DNA of 33,269 nucleotides, taken from NCBI GenBank assembly GCA_030535915.1, contig JAUNQZ010000005.1:1-33269 (forward strand). Direction: 5' to 3'. Source of the stretch: a bacterium. GTDB lineage: Bacteria; Verrucomicrobiota; Kiritimatiellia; RFP12; DVOR01. The notes below the pieces were generated by a model that worked only from the letters and a program-made list of their open reading frames with translations, had not been told where the DNA came from and made no database searches. Positions 7,967-17,023 of the stretch are shown one piece after another. Within the stretch, counting starts at the first letter, position 1. Each line of letters opens with the position of its first letter. The translations under genes and the position numbers were made by a program.

Positions 7967-10462
7967 TTACTTGGTTGTCTTTGTCTTTCGTGTCGTTTTG
8001 GTCGTTGTCGACTTTGCTTTACGTGGTGCACGGGTGGTGGATGTCTTACGAGGCGCTGCTTCAGGAATGTTGTAGGTCTGAGCAATGGTTTCGTAATTGG
8101 GGATTTCTTCGCGATAGCCACGAATGACACGCTTGAGGGCACTCATTTGACGTTCGCTTAGGAAGTGGCGTTGCTTTAATTGCGAGACGAGGCTATCAAT
8201 GAAGGATTTATCGTCGCGTGTGTCTTTACCACGTTTGAGTGGGGCGTGCCATTGGGTGAAGTTGTCGAAGAGGGCGAGAAGGGCTTTGGCTTCGGCTTCG
8301 TTTTCGGGGTGGTCGGCGAGTTGATTTTGCACGAGAAGATTCTTTAGTGTTGTCAACTGTCGGTCGGTGATGGTGCCACGGCGGTCGAATTGTTCTCGAA
8401 TGGAGGCGAGGAATTTGGTTTCCCAATCAGACAAGGGACGGGTTTCGGTGCGAATTTCAATTTGCTTGAAGAGTTCAAGGACTTCATCCTTTTCAACCAC
8501 GGGTGGAACGTTGTCAAAGAACTGTTCAATTTCGGGTCGGAGTTGTTCGCTATAGCGCAAGGTGAGATTGCTCAAGGTTTTGAGCTGGACCTTGGTGAGC
8601 GATTCTTTGTTGGCGCGGAGGGCGCACATTTCTTTGTAGAAGCCTTCGTCGTCCCAGGTGATGCGGTTGCCACTCTTACGCGGAGGATTCCATTCGGTAA
8701 TCTTCTTTAAGAGTTCCAAGAGTGCATCGGCACGCGATTGATTAGCGGTTAACCAGAGGGTTAACTTTTCGTAGAAGTCTGCAACTTCTGTTTCCCAGAA
8801 GGATTCACCCGCGGCAATTTTATCGAGGGCTTCTTCCATTTGTGCAGTAAATTCAATATTGATGAAGTCGGGCACTTCTGTTAACAAGAAATGGGTGACA
8901 TTCATTCCCATTTCGGTCGGGGTTAACACATGACCTTTACCGCTGACAACATATTCACGCGCCAATAAGGTTTTGATGGTAGAAGCATAGGTTGAGGGAC
9001 GACCGATGCCATTCTCTTCCAATGCTTTCACGAGGGAGGCTTCATTGTAACGTGCGGGCGGTTGTGTTTCCTTGGAGTCCAGCATGAGCTCTTGGCACTT
9101 TGCACGATCGCCACGATTCATCACAGGAAGCATCACGACATCGCCTTCTTCACTGTCATCGGTTTCTTTACGATTGGGTGACCAAACGTTGTAGAACCCT
9201 TTGAAGACGGGTTTTTGAGAAGAGACGGTGAAGCGGTATTGATGTTTGGTTGGCGTTGGCAATTGCTCAGGAACGAAGGTGAGGGTTGTGCGTTCGAGGC
9301 GTGCTGGCGCCATTTGGCTGGCCATGAAGCGTCGCCAAATGAGGTCGTAGAGTTTGACCATGGCGTCGTTTTCTTCATCGACGATGGCGGCGACGGTGAT
9401 GTCGGTGGGGCGAATCGGTTCGTGGGCTTCTTGTGCATTGCGAACTTTATTCCCATAAACATTTGGCGTTGCGGGAACGCATTCGGGTCCGAAGCGCTTT
9501 TGGATTTCTGCTTTGACGCTCTCACGAATGGTTTCGCTGACGGTGAAGCCGTCGGTACGCATATAGGTGATGTAACCATTTTCATAGAGGCTTTGGGCGA
9601 GGCGCATGGTGACTTCTGGGGTGAAGCCAAGGACATTTGCGGCGGCTTGTTGCAACGTCGATGTAATGAACGGCGCGGGGGGGCGTTTGGTAATGGTGCG
9701 CAGGTCGACATTGAAGAGTTCAAAGTCGCGCTGGGCGAGATCTTCGACATAGGCGCGGGCTTCGGCTTCGGTGGGGATGCCGTCAATTTCTTTGTCGTAG
9801 GCTTGGAAGCGTGGGGCAACGCCATCGATAGCGGCTAAACGCGTATCAAAGGTATGGATGCCTTTTTCAAGGCGTGCACCTAAAACCCAATAGGGCGTGG
9901 ATTGGAAGGCGTTCACGGCATCTTCACGATCGACAATTAAACGCAAGGCCACGGATTGTACGCGACCGGCACTCTTTGCGCCAGCGACGGAGGATTGTGT
10001 TAAACGCGAAATTTTAAAGCCGGAGAGGCGATCTTCGATGCGACGTGCTTGTTGGGCATCGACGAGATGTTGGTCAATCTTAGAGGGATGCTCAATAGCT
10101 GCCAAAACGGCGGTTTTGGTAATTTCGTTGTAACGCACACGGAAGAATTCGCGTTCGCCTTGGAGATCTTTGAGAACTTCATACAAGTGCCATGCGATGC
10201 TTTCGCCTTCGCGGTCAGGGTCGCTGGCGAGGAAGATTTTTTTGGCTTTGGCGGCGGCTTTGCGTAAATCAGCGACGATTTTCTTTTTGTCGGCGGGAAT
10301 TTCATACGTCGGCATGAAGTGGTTGGAGACATCGACCGATAAACGATATTTATGTAAATCACGAATATGTCCAACCGATGCCATGACCACATAGTCATCA
10401 GGTAAAAAACTCGAAATCTTTCTTGCCTTACTCGGCGATTCTACAATAACAAGTGAACGCAT
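7967..10462 (-). CDS. topA: DNA topoisomerase I with non-standard C-terminal repeats
   Basis: This is an 831-aa type IA topoisomerase, which relaxes negative supercoils. The Toprim domain carries DPDREGESIAWH at about 81-92, and catalytic Tyr300 lies in ITYMRTDG. GRPSTYAS near 487 and the gate domains follow. After about residue 580 the usual Cys4 zinc ribbons are absent. Instead there are three diverged repeats of about 57-61 residues (about 581-641, 660-716, 727-787), each ending in a pattern like LT..QL.TL, ITDRQLTTLK or LSERQMSALK. A Thr/Lys/Arg-rich tail closes the protein. Start 10462 is chosen because GGAGG lies 5 nt upstream; an upstream start at 10474 would overlap the SD. It heads a six-gene operon. 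Confidence 0.95.
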   Translation of the reverse strand: MRSLVIVESPSKARKISSFLPDDYVVMASVGHIRDLHKYRLSVDVSNHFMPTYEIPADKKKIVADLRKAAAKAKKIFLASDPDREGESIAWHLYEVLKDLQGEREFFRVRYNEITKTAVLAAIEHPSKIDQHLVDAQQARRIEDRLSGFKISRLTQSSVAGAKSAGRVQSVALRLIVDREDAVNAFQSTPYWVLGARLEKGIHTFDTRLAAIDGVAPRFQAYDKEIDGIPTEAEARAYVEDLAQRDFELFNVDLRTITKRPPAPFITSTLQQAAANVLGFTPEVTMRLAQSLYENGYITYMRTDGFTVSETIRESVKAEIQKRFGPECVPATPNVYGNKVRNAQEAHEPIRPTDITVAAIVDEENDAMVKLYDLIWRRFMASQMAPARLERTTLTFVPEQLPTPTKHQYRFTVSSQKPVFKGFYNVWSPNRKETDDSEEGDVVMLPVMNRGDRAKCQELMLDSKETQPPARYNEASLVKALEENGIGRPSTYASTIKTLLAREYVVSGKGHVLTPTEMGMNVTHFLLTEVPDFINIEFTAQMEEALDKIAAGESFWETEVADFYEKLTLWLTANQSRADALLELLKKITEWNPPRKSGNRITWDDEGFYKEMCALRANKESLTKVQLKTLSNLTLRYSEQLRPEIEQFFDNVPPVVEKDEVLELFKQIEIRTETRPLSDWETKFLASIREQFDRRGTITDRQLTTLKNLLVQNQLADHPENEAEAKALLALFDNFTQWHAPLKRGKDTRDDKSFIDSLVSQLKQRHFLSERQMSALKRVIRGYREEIPNYETIAQTYNIPEAAPRKTSTTRAPRKAKSTTTKTTRKTKTTK

Positions 10463-10566
10463 ACCGTCCTCCATTTGATTGGCTCCGTTGAGCGCGATTG
10501 ATTGAACACTTTATTGATAGCATCTTAAAGGGAGGATTGGCAACACTTTTTTTTGTCTGCTTCTGC

Positions 10567-10583
10567 CTATACTATAAGTATAG
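10567..10583. promoter_or_regulatory. Palindrome in the topA-mfd divergent spacer
   Basis: CTATACT (10567-10573), the spacer ATA and AGTATAG (10577-10583) form a perfect 7-bp inverted repeat in the 204-bp spacer between the divergent topA and mfd genes. It is operator-like, and TATACT inside it could also serve as a -10 element. No convincing -35 was found. Function is inferred only from position. Confidence 0.35.
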
Positions 10584-10649
10584 ATTTTTTTTGCGGACGT
10601 TTAAAAGCGCGAAAAGGTGAAAAAAGTTGCGCACAGGAGGGTGCGTTTT

Positions 10650-10658
10650 TGTTATGCT
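10650..10658 (+). promoter_or_regulatory. Extended -10 element of mfd
   Basis: TGTTATGCT matches the extended -10 pattern TGnTATxxT and ends 8 nt before the mfd ATG at 10667. Transcription would begin at or next to the start codon, implying a leaderless mRNA. No SD lies at a usable distance before this ATG. No good -35 is visible (TTGCGC lies 20 nt upstream). Confidence 0.5.
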
Positions 10659-10666
10659 ATTTCAAG

Positions 10667-13600
10667 ATGAAACAGTTGAGTGAGATTGCCTTTAAGCTGA
10701 CACGTCTCTTTGCAGGCCTTTTGCCGAGACGTGAGGGTCCCTTTGCAATCGGTGATATTCCGCTGCCGATGGCGGTTGTCACGGCGGACCTTTTAGGGGA
10801 AGGTCGAAGCTTGCTGATTTGTCCAACGCCTGAGCTCGCAGAACAAGCCTTTGCCGATGCGTCGCAATTGCTCCCAAAGACAGCGCTTTACTTTTTAGCC
10901 TCGGCGGATGATGAGGCGACCTTGCTCACTGGTGAACGCGCAGTGCAAGCACGTGCGATTCAAAGGGCAACGGGGCATGGCCTCATCATCACTTCGATTC
11001 ATGCGCTTTTACAACCGGTGCCCGAGGCGCAAGCGCTGGAAGCGGCGACACTGACCTTAACGCTAGAGGGCGAAACGCCGTTTGATTCGCTCGCAGAACA
11101 ACTCACAACAATGGGTTATGAACGCGTAGAGCTCGTGGTTGAGCCGCTCTCGTTTGCAATTCGCGGGGGGATTGTTGACCTTTGGCCAGCCGGTGCATCA
11201 CAGCCGATGCGTGTGGAATTTTTTGGCGATACGATTGATCGCATCAAAGCCTTTGACCCTGCAACGCAATGTTCGGTTGCAACGTTAGAAGCGGTGACGA
11301 TTCCGCCGACGCCAATGGCGAAAATCAAAACGTTCCAATTGTTGCCAACGCTTGTTGATGCGACGGTTTTGGTTTATGATACCCCCGCGATTGAGGCAAC
11401 GCTTGCACAGTTGCGGTCGCTCTCTTCGAAACAAACCAATGCGGAATGGTTGCGTGCGCACTTAGCGAAACATCCACATTTTGTTTGTTGGTCGGGCGAG
11501 CCGCTCGTTGAAGGTATCCCGTCGGTCGCACTTGCGGTTGATCCCTTAGACCACACGATTCAAATCGATGCAGATGTGCCGAAACAGCTTCACCCAGAAG
11601 CTTATTTACACCTTCGCAAACAAGCACTGACGCAGCTCGATGAGCGTTCGCGAAAAGGGGAAACCATCATTCTCTGTGCGGAATCTGCGGCGGCATGTGA
11701 ATTGCTTTCTCATGACCTGCCACCAGAGACAAAAATCCATCTTTTGCAGAGCACGTTGAGTCAAGGGTTTATCATTCGGAACCTTAAATTAACGGTTGTA
11801 ACGCAACGCGACCTTTATCCTACAAAACGTTCGCATCGCCCCTCTCAACGTCAACACAAATCGATTGCAGGTCAACGACTGGAGTATGCTTTTGATGTTG
11901 AACCCGGCGAACTTGTCGTTCATCTCGAGCATGGAATTGGTCGCTTTTTAGGGCTCGGTGAAATTGAGTTCGGCGAGACGCGTTCGGAAGTTTTTACGCT
12001 GGAATATGCCGATGGTGTAAGGTTGCATGTTCCAACCACGCATGCACATCTCCTTTCGCGTTATATCGGTCCGCATGGCAAAAAGGCAAAACTCCATAAG
12101 CTTGATAGTAAACGTTGGAGAAAAGAACGTGATGCAGCGCAACATGCGATTGAAGACCTCGCCGCAGGATTGTTGGAAACACAAGCACGTCGACGCGTAC
12201 TGAGTGGATTCGCATTTGATTTAAGCAGTCCGTGGATTAAAGAATTTGAAGCGCTTTTCCCTTGGCACGAAACGCAGGATCAGTTGCGTGCGATGGAAGA
12301 CATTAAGAACGATATGTCAACGCCGATTGCCATGGATCGTCTCCTGTGTGGTGATGCGGGATATGGCAAGACAGAACTTGCAATGCGTGCGGCATTTATT
12401 GCTGTGTGTAATCATAAACAAGTCGTTCTGCTCGCGCCAACAACAGTTTTGGCGGAACAACATTACGCGACGTTTTGTGATCGTATGGCTGCATTTCCCA
12501 TTCGGATTGAAGTGCTTTCGCGATTTCGCACCAAGCATCAACGCGCGCTCACCCGTGCAGCCGCAGCGAAGGGAAAGGTTGACATTCTCATTGGAACACA
12601 TGCGATTCTTACAGAGAATATTCCCTTTAAGGATTTAGGATTACTGATTATTGATGAAGAGCAACGCTTTGGCGTCGTTCATAAAGAACAACTCAAACAA
12701 CTTCGAGCGTTGGTCGATGTGCTGACCATGAGTGCAACGCCAATTCCTCGTACGCTTTATCTTTCGTTAACGGGAGCGCGGGATCTTTCCTTAATTCAAA
12801 CGCCGCCACAAAATCGTTTGCCGGTAGAGACGATTTTGCACAATGATACAGATGCGATTCTTATGAAAGCGATTCAAGATGAAATCGCTCGCGGTGGACA
12901 AGTTTATTATTTATACAATCGCGTGCAAACCATCGGTCGCGTCTATCAGCGCATAAAATCTTTACTTCCAGAGGCGCGTGTCTTAATTGGTCACGGACAA
13001 ATGTCTCCTAAAGAACTCGCGCATACAATGCAAGCCTTTGAACGTGGAGAAGCAGATGTCCTGCTCTGTACAACGATTGTTGAGAGTGGGATTGATATTC
13101 CACGCGCGAATACCATTTTGATTGATCGTGCGGATCGTTTTGGACTTGCAGATTTGTATCAATTACGAGGGCGTGTTGGACGATCGGGCGTGAAAGCCTT
13201 TGCGTATCTTTTGTTGCCGACAGATATTGTTCTCGATAAAGATTCGCGTCAACGTTTGCAAGCATTAAAGCGTCACAGTGGGTTAGGGGCAGGTTATGCA
13301 ATTGCATTGCGAGATCTTGAAATTCGTGGTTCGGGAAATCTACTCGGTGCAGCGCAAAGTGGACATATCGCGGCGATTGGCTTTGGGTTGTATTGCCAAC
13401 TGCTTCGTCGGACCGTTGCGCGTCTCAAAGGCGATCCAATGGTGGGATTGATTGATACTGAAATCACCCTTGAATTTCTCAATACCTCTCCAGGCGCAAT
13501 GGGCGCAAATGCGGCGGCGATTCCTTACCATTATATCGAGGATGAATCGCAACGCATGAATCTCTATCGTCGCATGGCAGAAGCAACGAATCTTGCAGAA

Positions 13601-13885
13601 TTGCGCGAGCTTCGCACAGAAATGATGGATCGTTATGGAACATTGCCTCCACCTGCAGAACGAACCTTTAAAGTTGCAATGCTTCGTGTGAATGCATCAA
13701 TGCGTGATGTGATTAAAATTCACGCAACGCCAACACATGTTTCACTTTATGCACGACTCAACCATGCAGTCATGCCACACTTCGCAAATCGGCCATTGCC
13801 AGAAGAAAAAACGGAAGATGAACTTCTCGCGTGGATTGCGCGTCTTATTGAAAAGCTTCCGCTTCGGAGTAGAATGCACGGGTAA
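10667..13885 (+). CDS. mfd: Transcription-repair coupling factor Mfd
   Basis: This 1072-aa ATP-dependent translocase removes stalled RNA polymerase and recruits UvrA. The UvrB-like N-terminal part includes GYERVELVVEPLSFAIRGGI at about 150-170. The RNA-polymerase interaction domain lies at about 410-475 (PGELVVHLEHGIGRFLGLGE). The RecG-like helicase has Walker A GDAGYGKTE near 562, DEEQ near 663, and MSATPIPRTL. The TRCF C-terminal domain (YHYIEDESQRMNLYRRMAEA) completes the protein. The frame stays open upstream to 10553, but those 38 residues are not family-like, so the ATG at 10667 is chosen. The 3' end overlaps the convergent hemW gene by 41 nt. Confidence 0.95.
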   Translation: MKQLSEIAFKLTRLFAGLLPRREGPFAIGDIPLPMAVVTADLLGEGRSLLICPTPELAEQAFADASQLLPKTALYFLASADDEATLLTGERAVQARAIQRATGHGLIITSIHALLQPVPEAQALEAATLTLTLEGETPFDSLAEQLTTMGYERVELVVEPLSFAIRGGIVDLWPAGASQPMRVEFFGDTIDRIKAFDPATQCSVATLEAVTIPPTPMAKIKTFQLLPTLVDATVLVYDTPAIEATLAQLRSLSSKQTNAEWLRAHLAKHPHFVCWSGEPLVEGIPSVALAVDPLDHTIQIDADVPKQLHPEAYLHLRKQALTQLDERSRKGETIILCAESAAACELLSHDLPPETKIHLLQSTLSQGFIIRNLKLTVVTQRDLYPTKRSHRPSQRQHKSIAGQRLEYAFDVEPGELVVHLEHGIGRFLGLGEIEFGETRSEVFTLEYADGVRLHVPTTHAHLLSRYIGPHGKKAKLHKLDSKRWRKERDAAQHAIEDLAAGLLETQARRRVLSGFAFDLSSPWIKEFEALFPWHETQDQLRAMEDIKNDMSTPIAMDRLLCGDAGYGKTELAMRAAFIAVCNHKQVVLLAPTTVLAEQHYATFCDRMAAFPIRIEVLSRFRTKHQRALTRAAAAKGKVDILIGTHAILTENIPFKDLGLLIIDEEQRFGVVHKEQLKQLRALVDVLTMSATPIPRTLYLSLTGARDLSLIQTPPQNRLPVETILHNDTDAILMKAIQDEIARGGQVYYLYNRVQTIGRVYQRIKSLLPEARVLIGHGQMSPKELAHTMQAFERGEADVLLCTTIVESGIDIPRANTILIDRADRFGLADLYQLRGRVGRSGVKAFAYLLLPTDIVLDKDSRQRLQALKRHSGLGAGYAIALRDLEIRGSGNLLGAAQSGHIAAIGFGLYCQLLRRTVARLKGDPMVGLIDTEITLEFLNTSPGAMGANAAAIPYHYIEDESQRMNLYRRMAEATNLAELRELRTEMMDRYGTLPPPAERTFKVAMLRVNASMRDVIKIHATPTHVSLYARLNHAVMPHFANRPLPEEKTEDELLAWIARLIEKLPLRSRMHG

Positions 13886-14927
13886 TGGCATCAAGCACTT
13901 CATACCCTCGCGTTGTTGGCGCACCACGCGCGGTGAGTAATCCATACTGTTCAAATGCTTTTAGTGTTTTTTTCCATGCCTCACGGTAAGGCTCGAGGAT
14001 GGGAAAACGAGACAGTAATGTTTCTAAAGGGAAACCATCGCAAAGGCGAAGATGTGTGAGCACGCGTTCAAGTGCATCTTCTAAAGATGTAAGCGTTGTG
14101 ATTTGTCCAAAGCCATCGCATCGTTGACGTCCTAAACGCGATGCCGCACCTTCGCCCAATCCAAGATAATCGCCGCCACGCCACGTGTTGAGGTTGTGTT
14201 TACAGCGATAGCCCGGTTTGGCATAATTGGAGGTTTCATAACGTTCAAAACCTGCAGCGGTAAGCATTTCCGCCGCGACAGCAAGCCCGTCACAGAGGAG
14301 GTCGGGATCAGGAGAAGGGCGACCTTCTCGATGCCACCGACTTCCTTCATCAATGGAAAGTCCATAAACCGAAAGATGGGGCAAATCTAAGGCAATGACT
14401 TCCTCTAATGTCTTTTGCCAAAGCATTTCATCAATTCCTGGTAAACCTGCGATTAAATCAATGCCGGTGTCAGGAATAAAGGAACGCGCAAGTGCAATTG
14501 CGTCTCGTGCTTGTTGTGCGGTATGACGACGGTTACATGCAAGAAGCGTTGCATCCGAGAAAGATTGAACCCCAATGCTAATACGATTTACGCCAAGTTT
14601 TGCAAGTGTTTCAAGTAAAAGCGGCGTACAGGTCGTTGGGTGAAGTTCAACACTCCATTCATAATCTTTATCAAGAATCATAAAAGGTGCTTGCGACAAT
14701 CGTTTGAAACCTTCTACGCCAAGGAGTCCTGGTGTCCCACCTCCGCAATAGACCGTTTGTAACGGTGCGAGTGAAGAAAGATAAGGTCGACTCATTTCGA
14801 TAAGTGTGTCGACATAATTTTCTGGATGGGGTGGGGGAAGCCCGGAGTGAAAGGCACAATACGCACATTTCCCAGTGCAAAAGGGAATGTGAAGATAGAG
14901 GTCCTTAATTAAAGAAGGGGAGTTCAT
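13845..14927 (-). CDS. hemW: HemW-type radical SAM protein
   Basis: This protein is about 360 aa. YLHIPFCTGKCAYCAF near the N-terminus carries the C-x3-C-x2-C cluster followed by Phe, as in HemW rather than true HemN (which has a fourth Cys). CGGGTP, a VELHPTT region, GVNRISIGVQSFSD and IDLIAGLPG follow in family order, then a C-terminal HemN_C-like domain. HemW is regarded as a heme chaperone/insertase, and old annotations as coproporphyrinogen oxidase are misleading. It overlaps scpB by 23 nt (ATG start) or 29 nt (GTG at 14933). There is no clear SD, so translation is probably coupled. Its 3' end overlaps mfd. Confidence 0.9.
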   Translation of the reverse strand: MNSPSLIKDLYLHIPFCTGKCAYCAFHSGLPPPHPENYVDTLIEMSRPYLSSLAPLQTVYCGGGTPGLLGVEGFKRLSQAPFMILDKDYEWSVELHPTTCTPLLLETLAKLGVNRISIGVQSFSDATLLACNRRHTAQQARDAIALARSFIPDTGIDLIAGLPGIDEMLWQKTLEEVIALDLPHLSVYGLSIDEGSRWHREGRPSPDPDLLCDGLAVAAEMLTAAGFERYETSNYAKPGYRCKHNLNTWRGGDYLGLGEGAASRLGRQRCDGFGQITTLTSLEDALERVLTHLRLCDGFPLETLLSRFPILEPYREAWKKTLKAFEQYGLLTARGAPTTRGYEVLDAITRAFYSEAEAFQ

Positions 14928-15525
14928 CTTCACGCGGAGTTAAATCTCCCATAGGATGAGAGAGTTCCTTAATATCTTTGAGACCAAAATGCTCTAAGAA
15001 GGAGGAGGTCGTCCCATAAAGAAACGGACGCCCAGGAAGTTCACTTCGACCAACAGTACGAATAAGATTAAGTTCTAAGAGTGCGCGTACAGTGTGATCA
15101 ACCGAAACCCCACGAACGGATTCAATCTCTGCACGCGAAATAGGTTGACGATAAGCGATAATGGCTAATGTTTCAAGTGCTGCACGCGAGAGTTTTTGGG
15201 GTGGTGGAGCTTTAAGTAATGTTCGTAACCAAGGGGCTGCGGCAGGAATCGTACGCAATGAGAACTTACCATCTTCTTCACACAAACACAACCCAAGATC
15301 AGCATGTTTCAACAGCGCTCCAATATCATCAAGATAATTGCGAATTTGATTGATAGAAATATTCGAGAACGATTTTTCAACCGATGCTTCAGGTGCATCT
15401 TCACCGACCGTTTGAAGAATTTTACGCAAAGCATCCATTGACAACGGTTCTTCTGCTCCAAATAAAAGAGCGCCAATAACCGATTGTAAACTTTTGGGCG
15501 TTGGAAGGAGATGTTCGTCATTCAT
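14905..15525 (-). CDS. scpB: Segregation and condensation protein ScpB
   Basis: This is a 206-aa winged-helix kleisin partner of Smc and ScpA in chromosome condensation. Diagnostic stretches are SVIGALLFGAEEPLS at the N-terminus, LSRAALETLAIIAYRQPISRAEIESVRGV in the centre, LLELNLIRTVGRSELPGRPFLYGTT, and LEHFGLKDIKELS. Length and domain order are normal. ScpA is not in the window. It is first in a two-gene unit with hemW and is divergent from argG. No SD precedes the ATG; an extended -10 lies only 7 nt upstream, suggesting a leaderless message. Confidence 0.93.
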   Translation of the reverse strand: MNDEHLLPTPKSLQSVIGALLFGAEEPLSMDALRKILQTVGEDAPEASVEKSFSNISINQIRNYLDDIGALLKHADLGLCLCEEDGKFSLRTIPAAAPWLRTLLKAPPPQKLSRAALETLAIIAYRQPISRAEIESVRGVSVDHTVRALLELNLIRTVGRSELPGRPFLYGTTSSFLEHFGLKDIKELSHPMGDLTPREDELPFFN

Positions 15526-15532
15526 GTCCCAT

Positions 15533-15541
15533 AGTATAACA
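15533..15541 (-). promoter_or_regulatory. Extended -10 element of scpB
   Basis: On the minus strand TGTTATACT is an excellent extended -10. Only 7 nt (ATGGGAC) separate it from the scpB ATG, so the transcript would start at or within a base or two of the start codon. The upstream -35 region is T-rich without a clear hexamer. Confidence 0.6.
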
Positions 15542-15587
15542 AATTTCTTGAAAAAAGAAAATTAAAGTATTCTTTTTTTACAAAATA

Positions 15588-15596
15588 TGATATACT
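15588..15596 (+). promoter_or_regulatory. Extended -10 element of argG
   Basis: TGATATACT (TG-n-TATACT) lies about 47 nt before the chosen argG start. It predicts a leader of about 40 nt containing the SD AAGGA (15630-15634). The spacer also carries the oppositely directed scpB promoter about 50 bp away. Confidence 0.6.
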
Positions 15597-15643
15597 CTTC
15601 GTGCTTTTTTTAATTCAAGTGATTATAATAAGGAATGCTATCC

Positions 15644-16885
15644 ATGGCAATGGTTTTAGATGATCTCAAGGGAATGGTTGCAGGCACCTGTGTTTCGGGC
15701 GGTCTTGATTCTCGTACAATTGCAAAAGTGATGATGGAAGCTGGCGTTAAGGTCATTGGTTTCACCGGTGGCATTGGTCAGCCTGACGAAAAAGATATCA
15801 ATGATGTTGCAAAGCGTATGGCGCCTTGCGGAATTGAAACCATCATCGTTGACTTGCGTAATGAAATGGCAGATGCTTGCTTGGAAGCCATCAAGTGCCA
15901 GGCAATGTATGACGGTGGTTATTGGAACTCCACCGGTATCGGTCGCGCCGTCACCATCAAAGGCCTTATTCCTGAAATGCAGAAGCGTGGCGTGCAGGTG
16001 CTCGTCCATGGTGCAACCGGTCGTGGAAATGACCAAATGCGTATTGAGCGCTACACCAATGTCTTCGCACCTGAAATGAAGGTCTATGCACCGTGGCGTG
16101 ATGCGGGTCTCTTAGAAAAGTTCCCGGGTCGTACACAAATGGTGGATTATCTTGCTCAGTTCGGCATTGTTGCTTTTGCTGGCGGTAAGAAGAAATACTC
16201 GACCGACGCAAACATGGCCGGTCTCTCGCACGAAGCCGAAGACCTCGAAAGCATGGAAACCTCCATGTCCATCGTTGAACCCACCATGGGTGTTTGGCCT
16301 TGGCAGGCTCCAGACAAGATGGAACAAGTCACCATCCGTTTCTCGAAGGGTCGCCCCGTTCAAATCAATGGCAAGGATGTCACGCCGCTCGAAGCTATGA
16401 TGCTTGCGAACGAAATCGGCGGTCGTAATGGTATCGGCATGAAGCACGCGCTTGAAAATCGTATCATCGGTACGAAGAGCCGTGGCGTCTACGAAGCTCC
16501 GGGTATGGAACTCCTCGGCACCGCCATCCGTTATGTCTACCAGGCGACGATGGATCGTCACGCAACCCTCTTCTTCATGCAGCTCTCCAAGCTCATCACC
16601 GATGAAATTTATGATGGTCGCTATTATGATCCCACCTGCCTTGCTGCACGCAATGCTGTGGACACGCTCGCACAATATGCCGATGGCACCGTCACCCTCT
16701 CCCTCTACAAGGGGAACATCATCTTTGATGCGCTCACCGGTTGCCCTCACACCATCTACAACGAAGCTGACAGCTCGATGGAAGCTTCCGATGGCGTCAA
16801 TCCTGTCAGCTCACAGGGCTTCGCTGAAATTCAGTCGGTCGAAGCTCGCATGCTTGCGCTCTCGGGTCAAATCGCTGGCAAGTAA
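15644..16885 (+). CDS. argG: Argininosuccinate synthase (E. coli-type ArgG)
   Basis: This 413-aa enzyme joins citrulline and aspartate using ATP in arginine synthesis. The PP-loop motif is SGGLDS at 18-23, where most ArgG have SGGLDT. GQPDEKD, GRGNDQMR, KYSTDANMAGLSHEAEDLE, GRNGIGM and TKSRGVYEAPGM align with the longer E. coli-type branch. The ATG at 15635 directly abuts the SD AAGGA, so the ATG at 15644, 9 nt after it, is preferred. Codons end in C more often than in neighbouring genes, consistent with high expression. No other arg gene is nearby. It stands alone with its own promoter and terminator. Confidence 0.88.
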   Translation: MAMVLDDLKGMVAGTCVSGGLDSRTIAKVMMEAGVKVIGFTGGIGQPDEKDINDVAKRMAPCGIETIIVDLRNEMADACLEAIKCQAMYDGGYWNSTGIGRAVTIKGLIPEMQKRGVQVLVHGATGRGNDQMRIERYTNVFAPEMKVYAPWRDAGLLEKFPGRTQMVDYLAQFGIVAFAGGKKKYSTDANMAGLSHEAEDLESMETSMSIVEPTMGVWPWQAPDKMEQVTIRFSKGRPVQINGKDVTPLEAMMLANEIGGRNGIGMKHALENRIIGTKSRGVYEAPGMELLGTAIRYVYQATMDRHATLFFMQLSKLITDEIYDGRYYDPTCLAARNAVDTLAQYADGTVTLSLYKGNIIFDALTGCPHTIYNEADSSMEASDGVNPVSSQGFAEIQSVEARMLALSGQIAGK

Positions 16886-16912
16886 GCATCTTTGCGTTTA
16901 TCCGCAAGTTCT

Positions 16913-16944
16913 AAAAAAGGTTCCCCAACACGGGAACCTTTTTT
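16913..16944 (+). terminator. Rho-independent terminator of argG
   Basis: A 13-bp stem (AAAAAAGGTTCCC, 16913-16925, with 16932-16944) encloses a 6-nt loop and ends in six T. It begins 28 nt after the argG stop codon and is a textbook intrinsic terminator. Confidence 0.92.
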
Positions 16945-17023
16945 ATTTCAGATTATCAACGTGTGTTTCAATCCACTTTTTGAGTTCTTCAAAGACGTAA
17001 AATAGTGATTTTTTTATTATCCC
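16943..17023 (-). pseudogene. Possible 3' remnant of a lost gene
   Basis: The minus strand reads 26 sense codons ending YVFEELKKWIETHVDNLK and a TAA. The composition looks protein-like (amphipathic helix). Upstream it meets a stop exactly where the 107-bp repeat element begins. There is no start codon. It may be the tail of a gene truncated when the element arrived, or a chance frame. The family is not recognised. Confidence 0.25.

Noticed and set aside
7948-8142. 65-codon upstream extension of the thioesterase
   Set aside because: It overlaps the topA end, has low-complexity shadow composition, and a perfect SD marks the ATG at 7947.
10553-10666. 38-codon upstream extension of mfd
   Set aside because: It contains the putative extended -10 and is unlike Mfd N-termini; the ATG at 10667 matches the family start.
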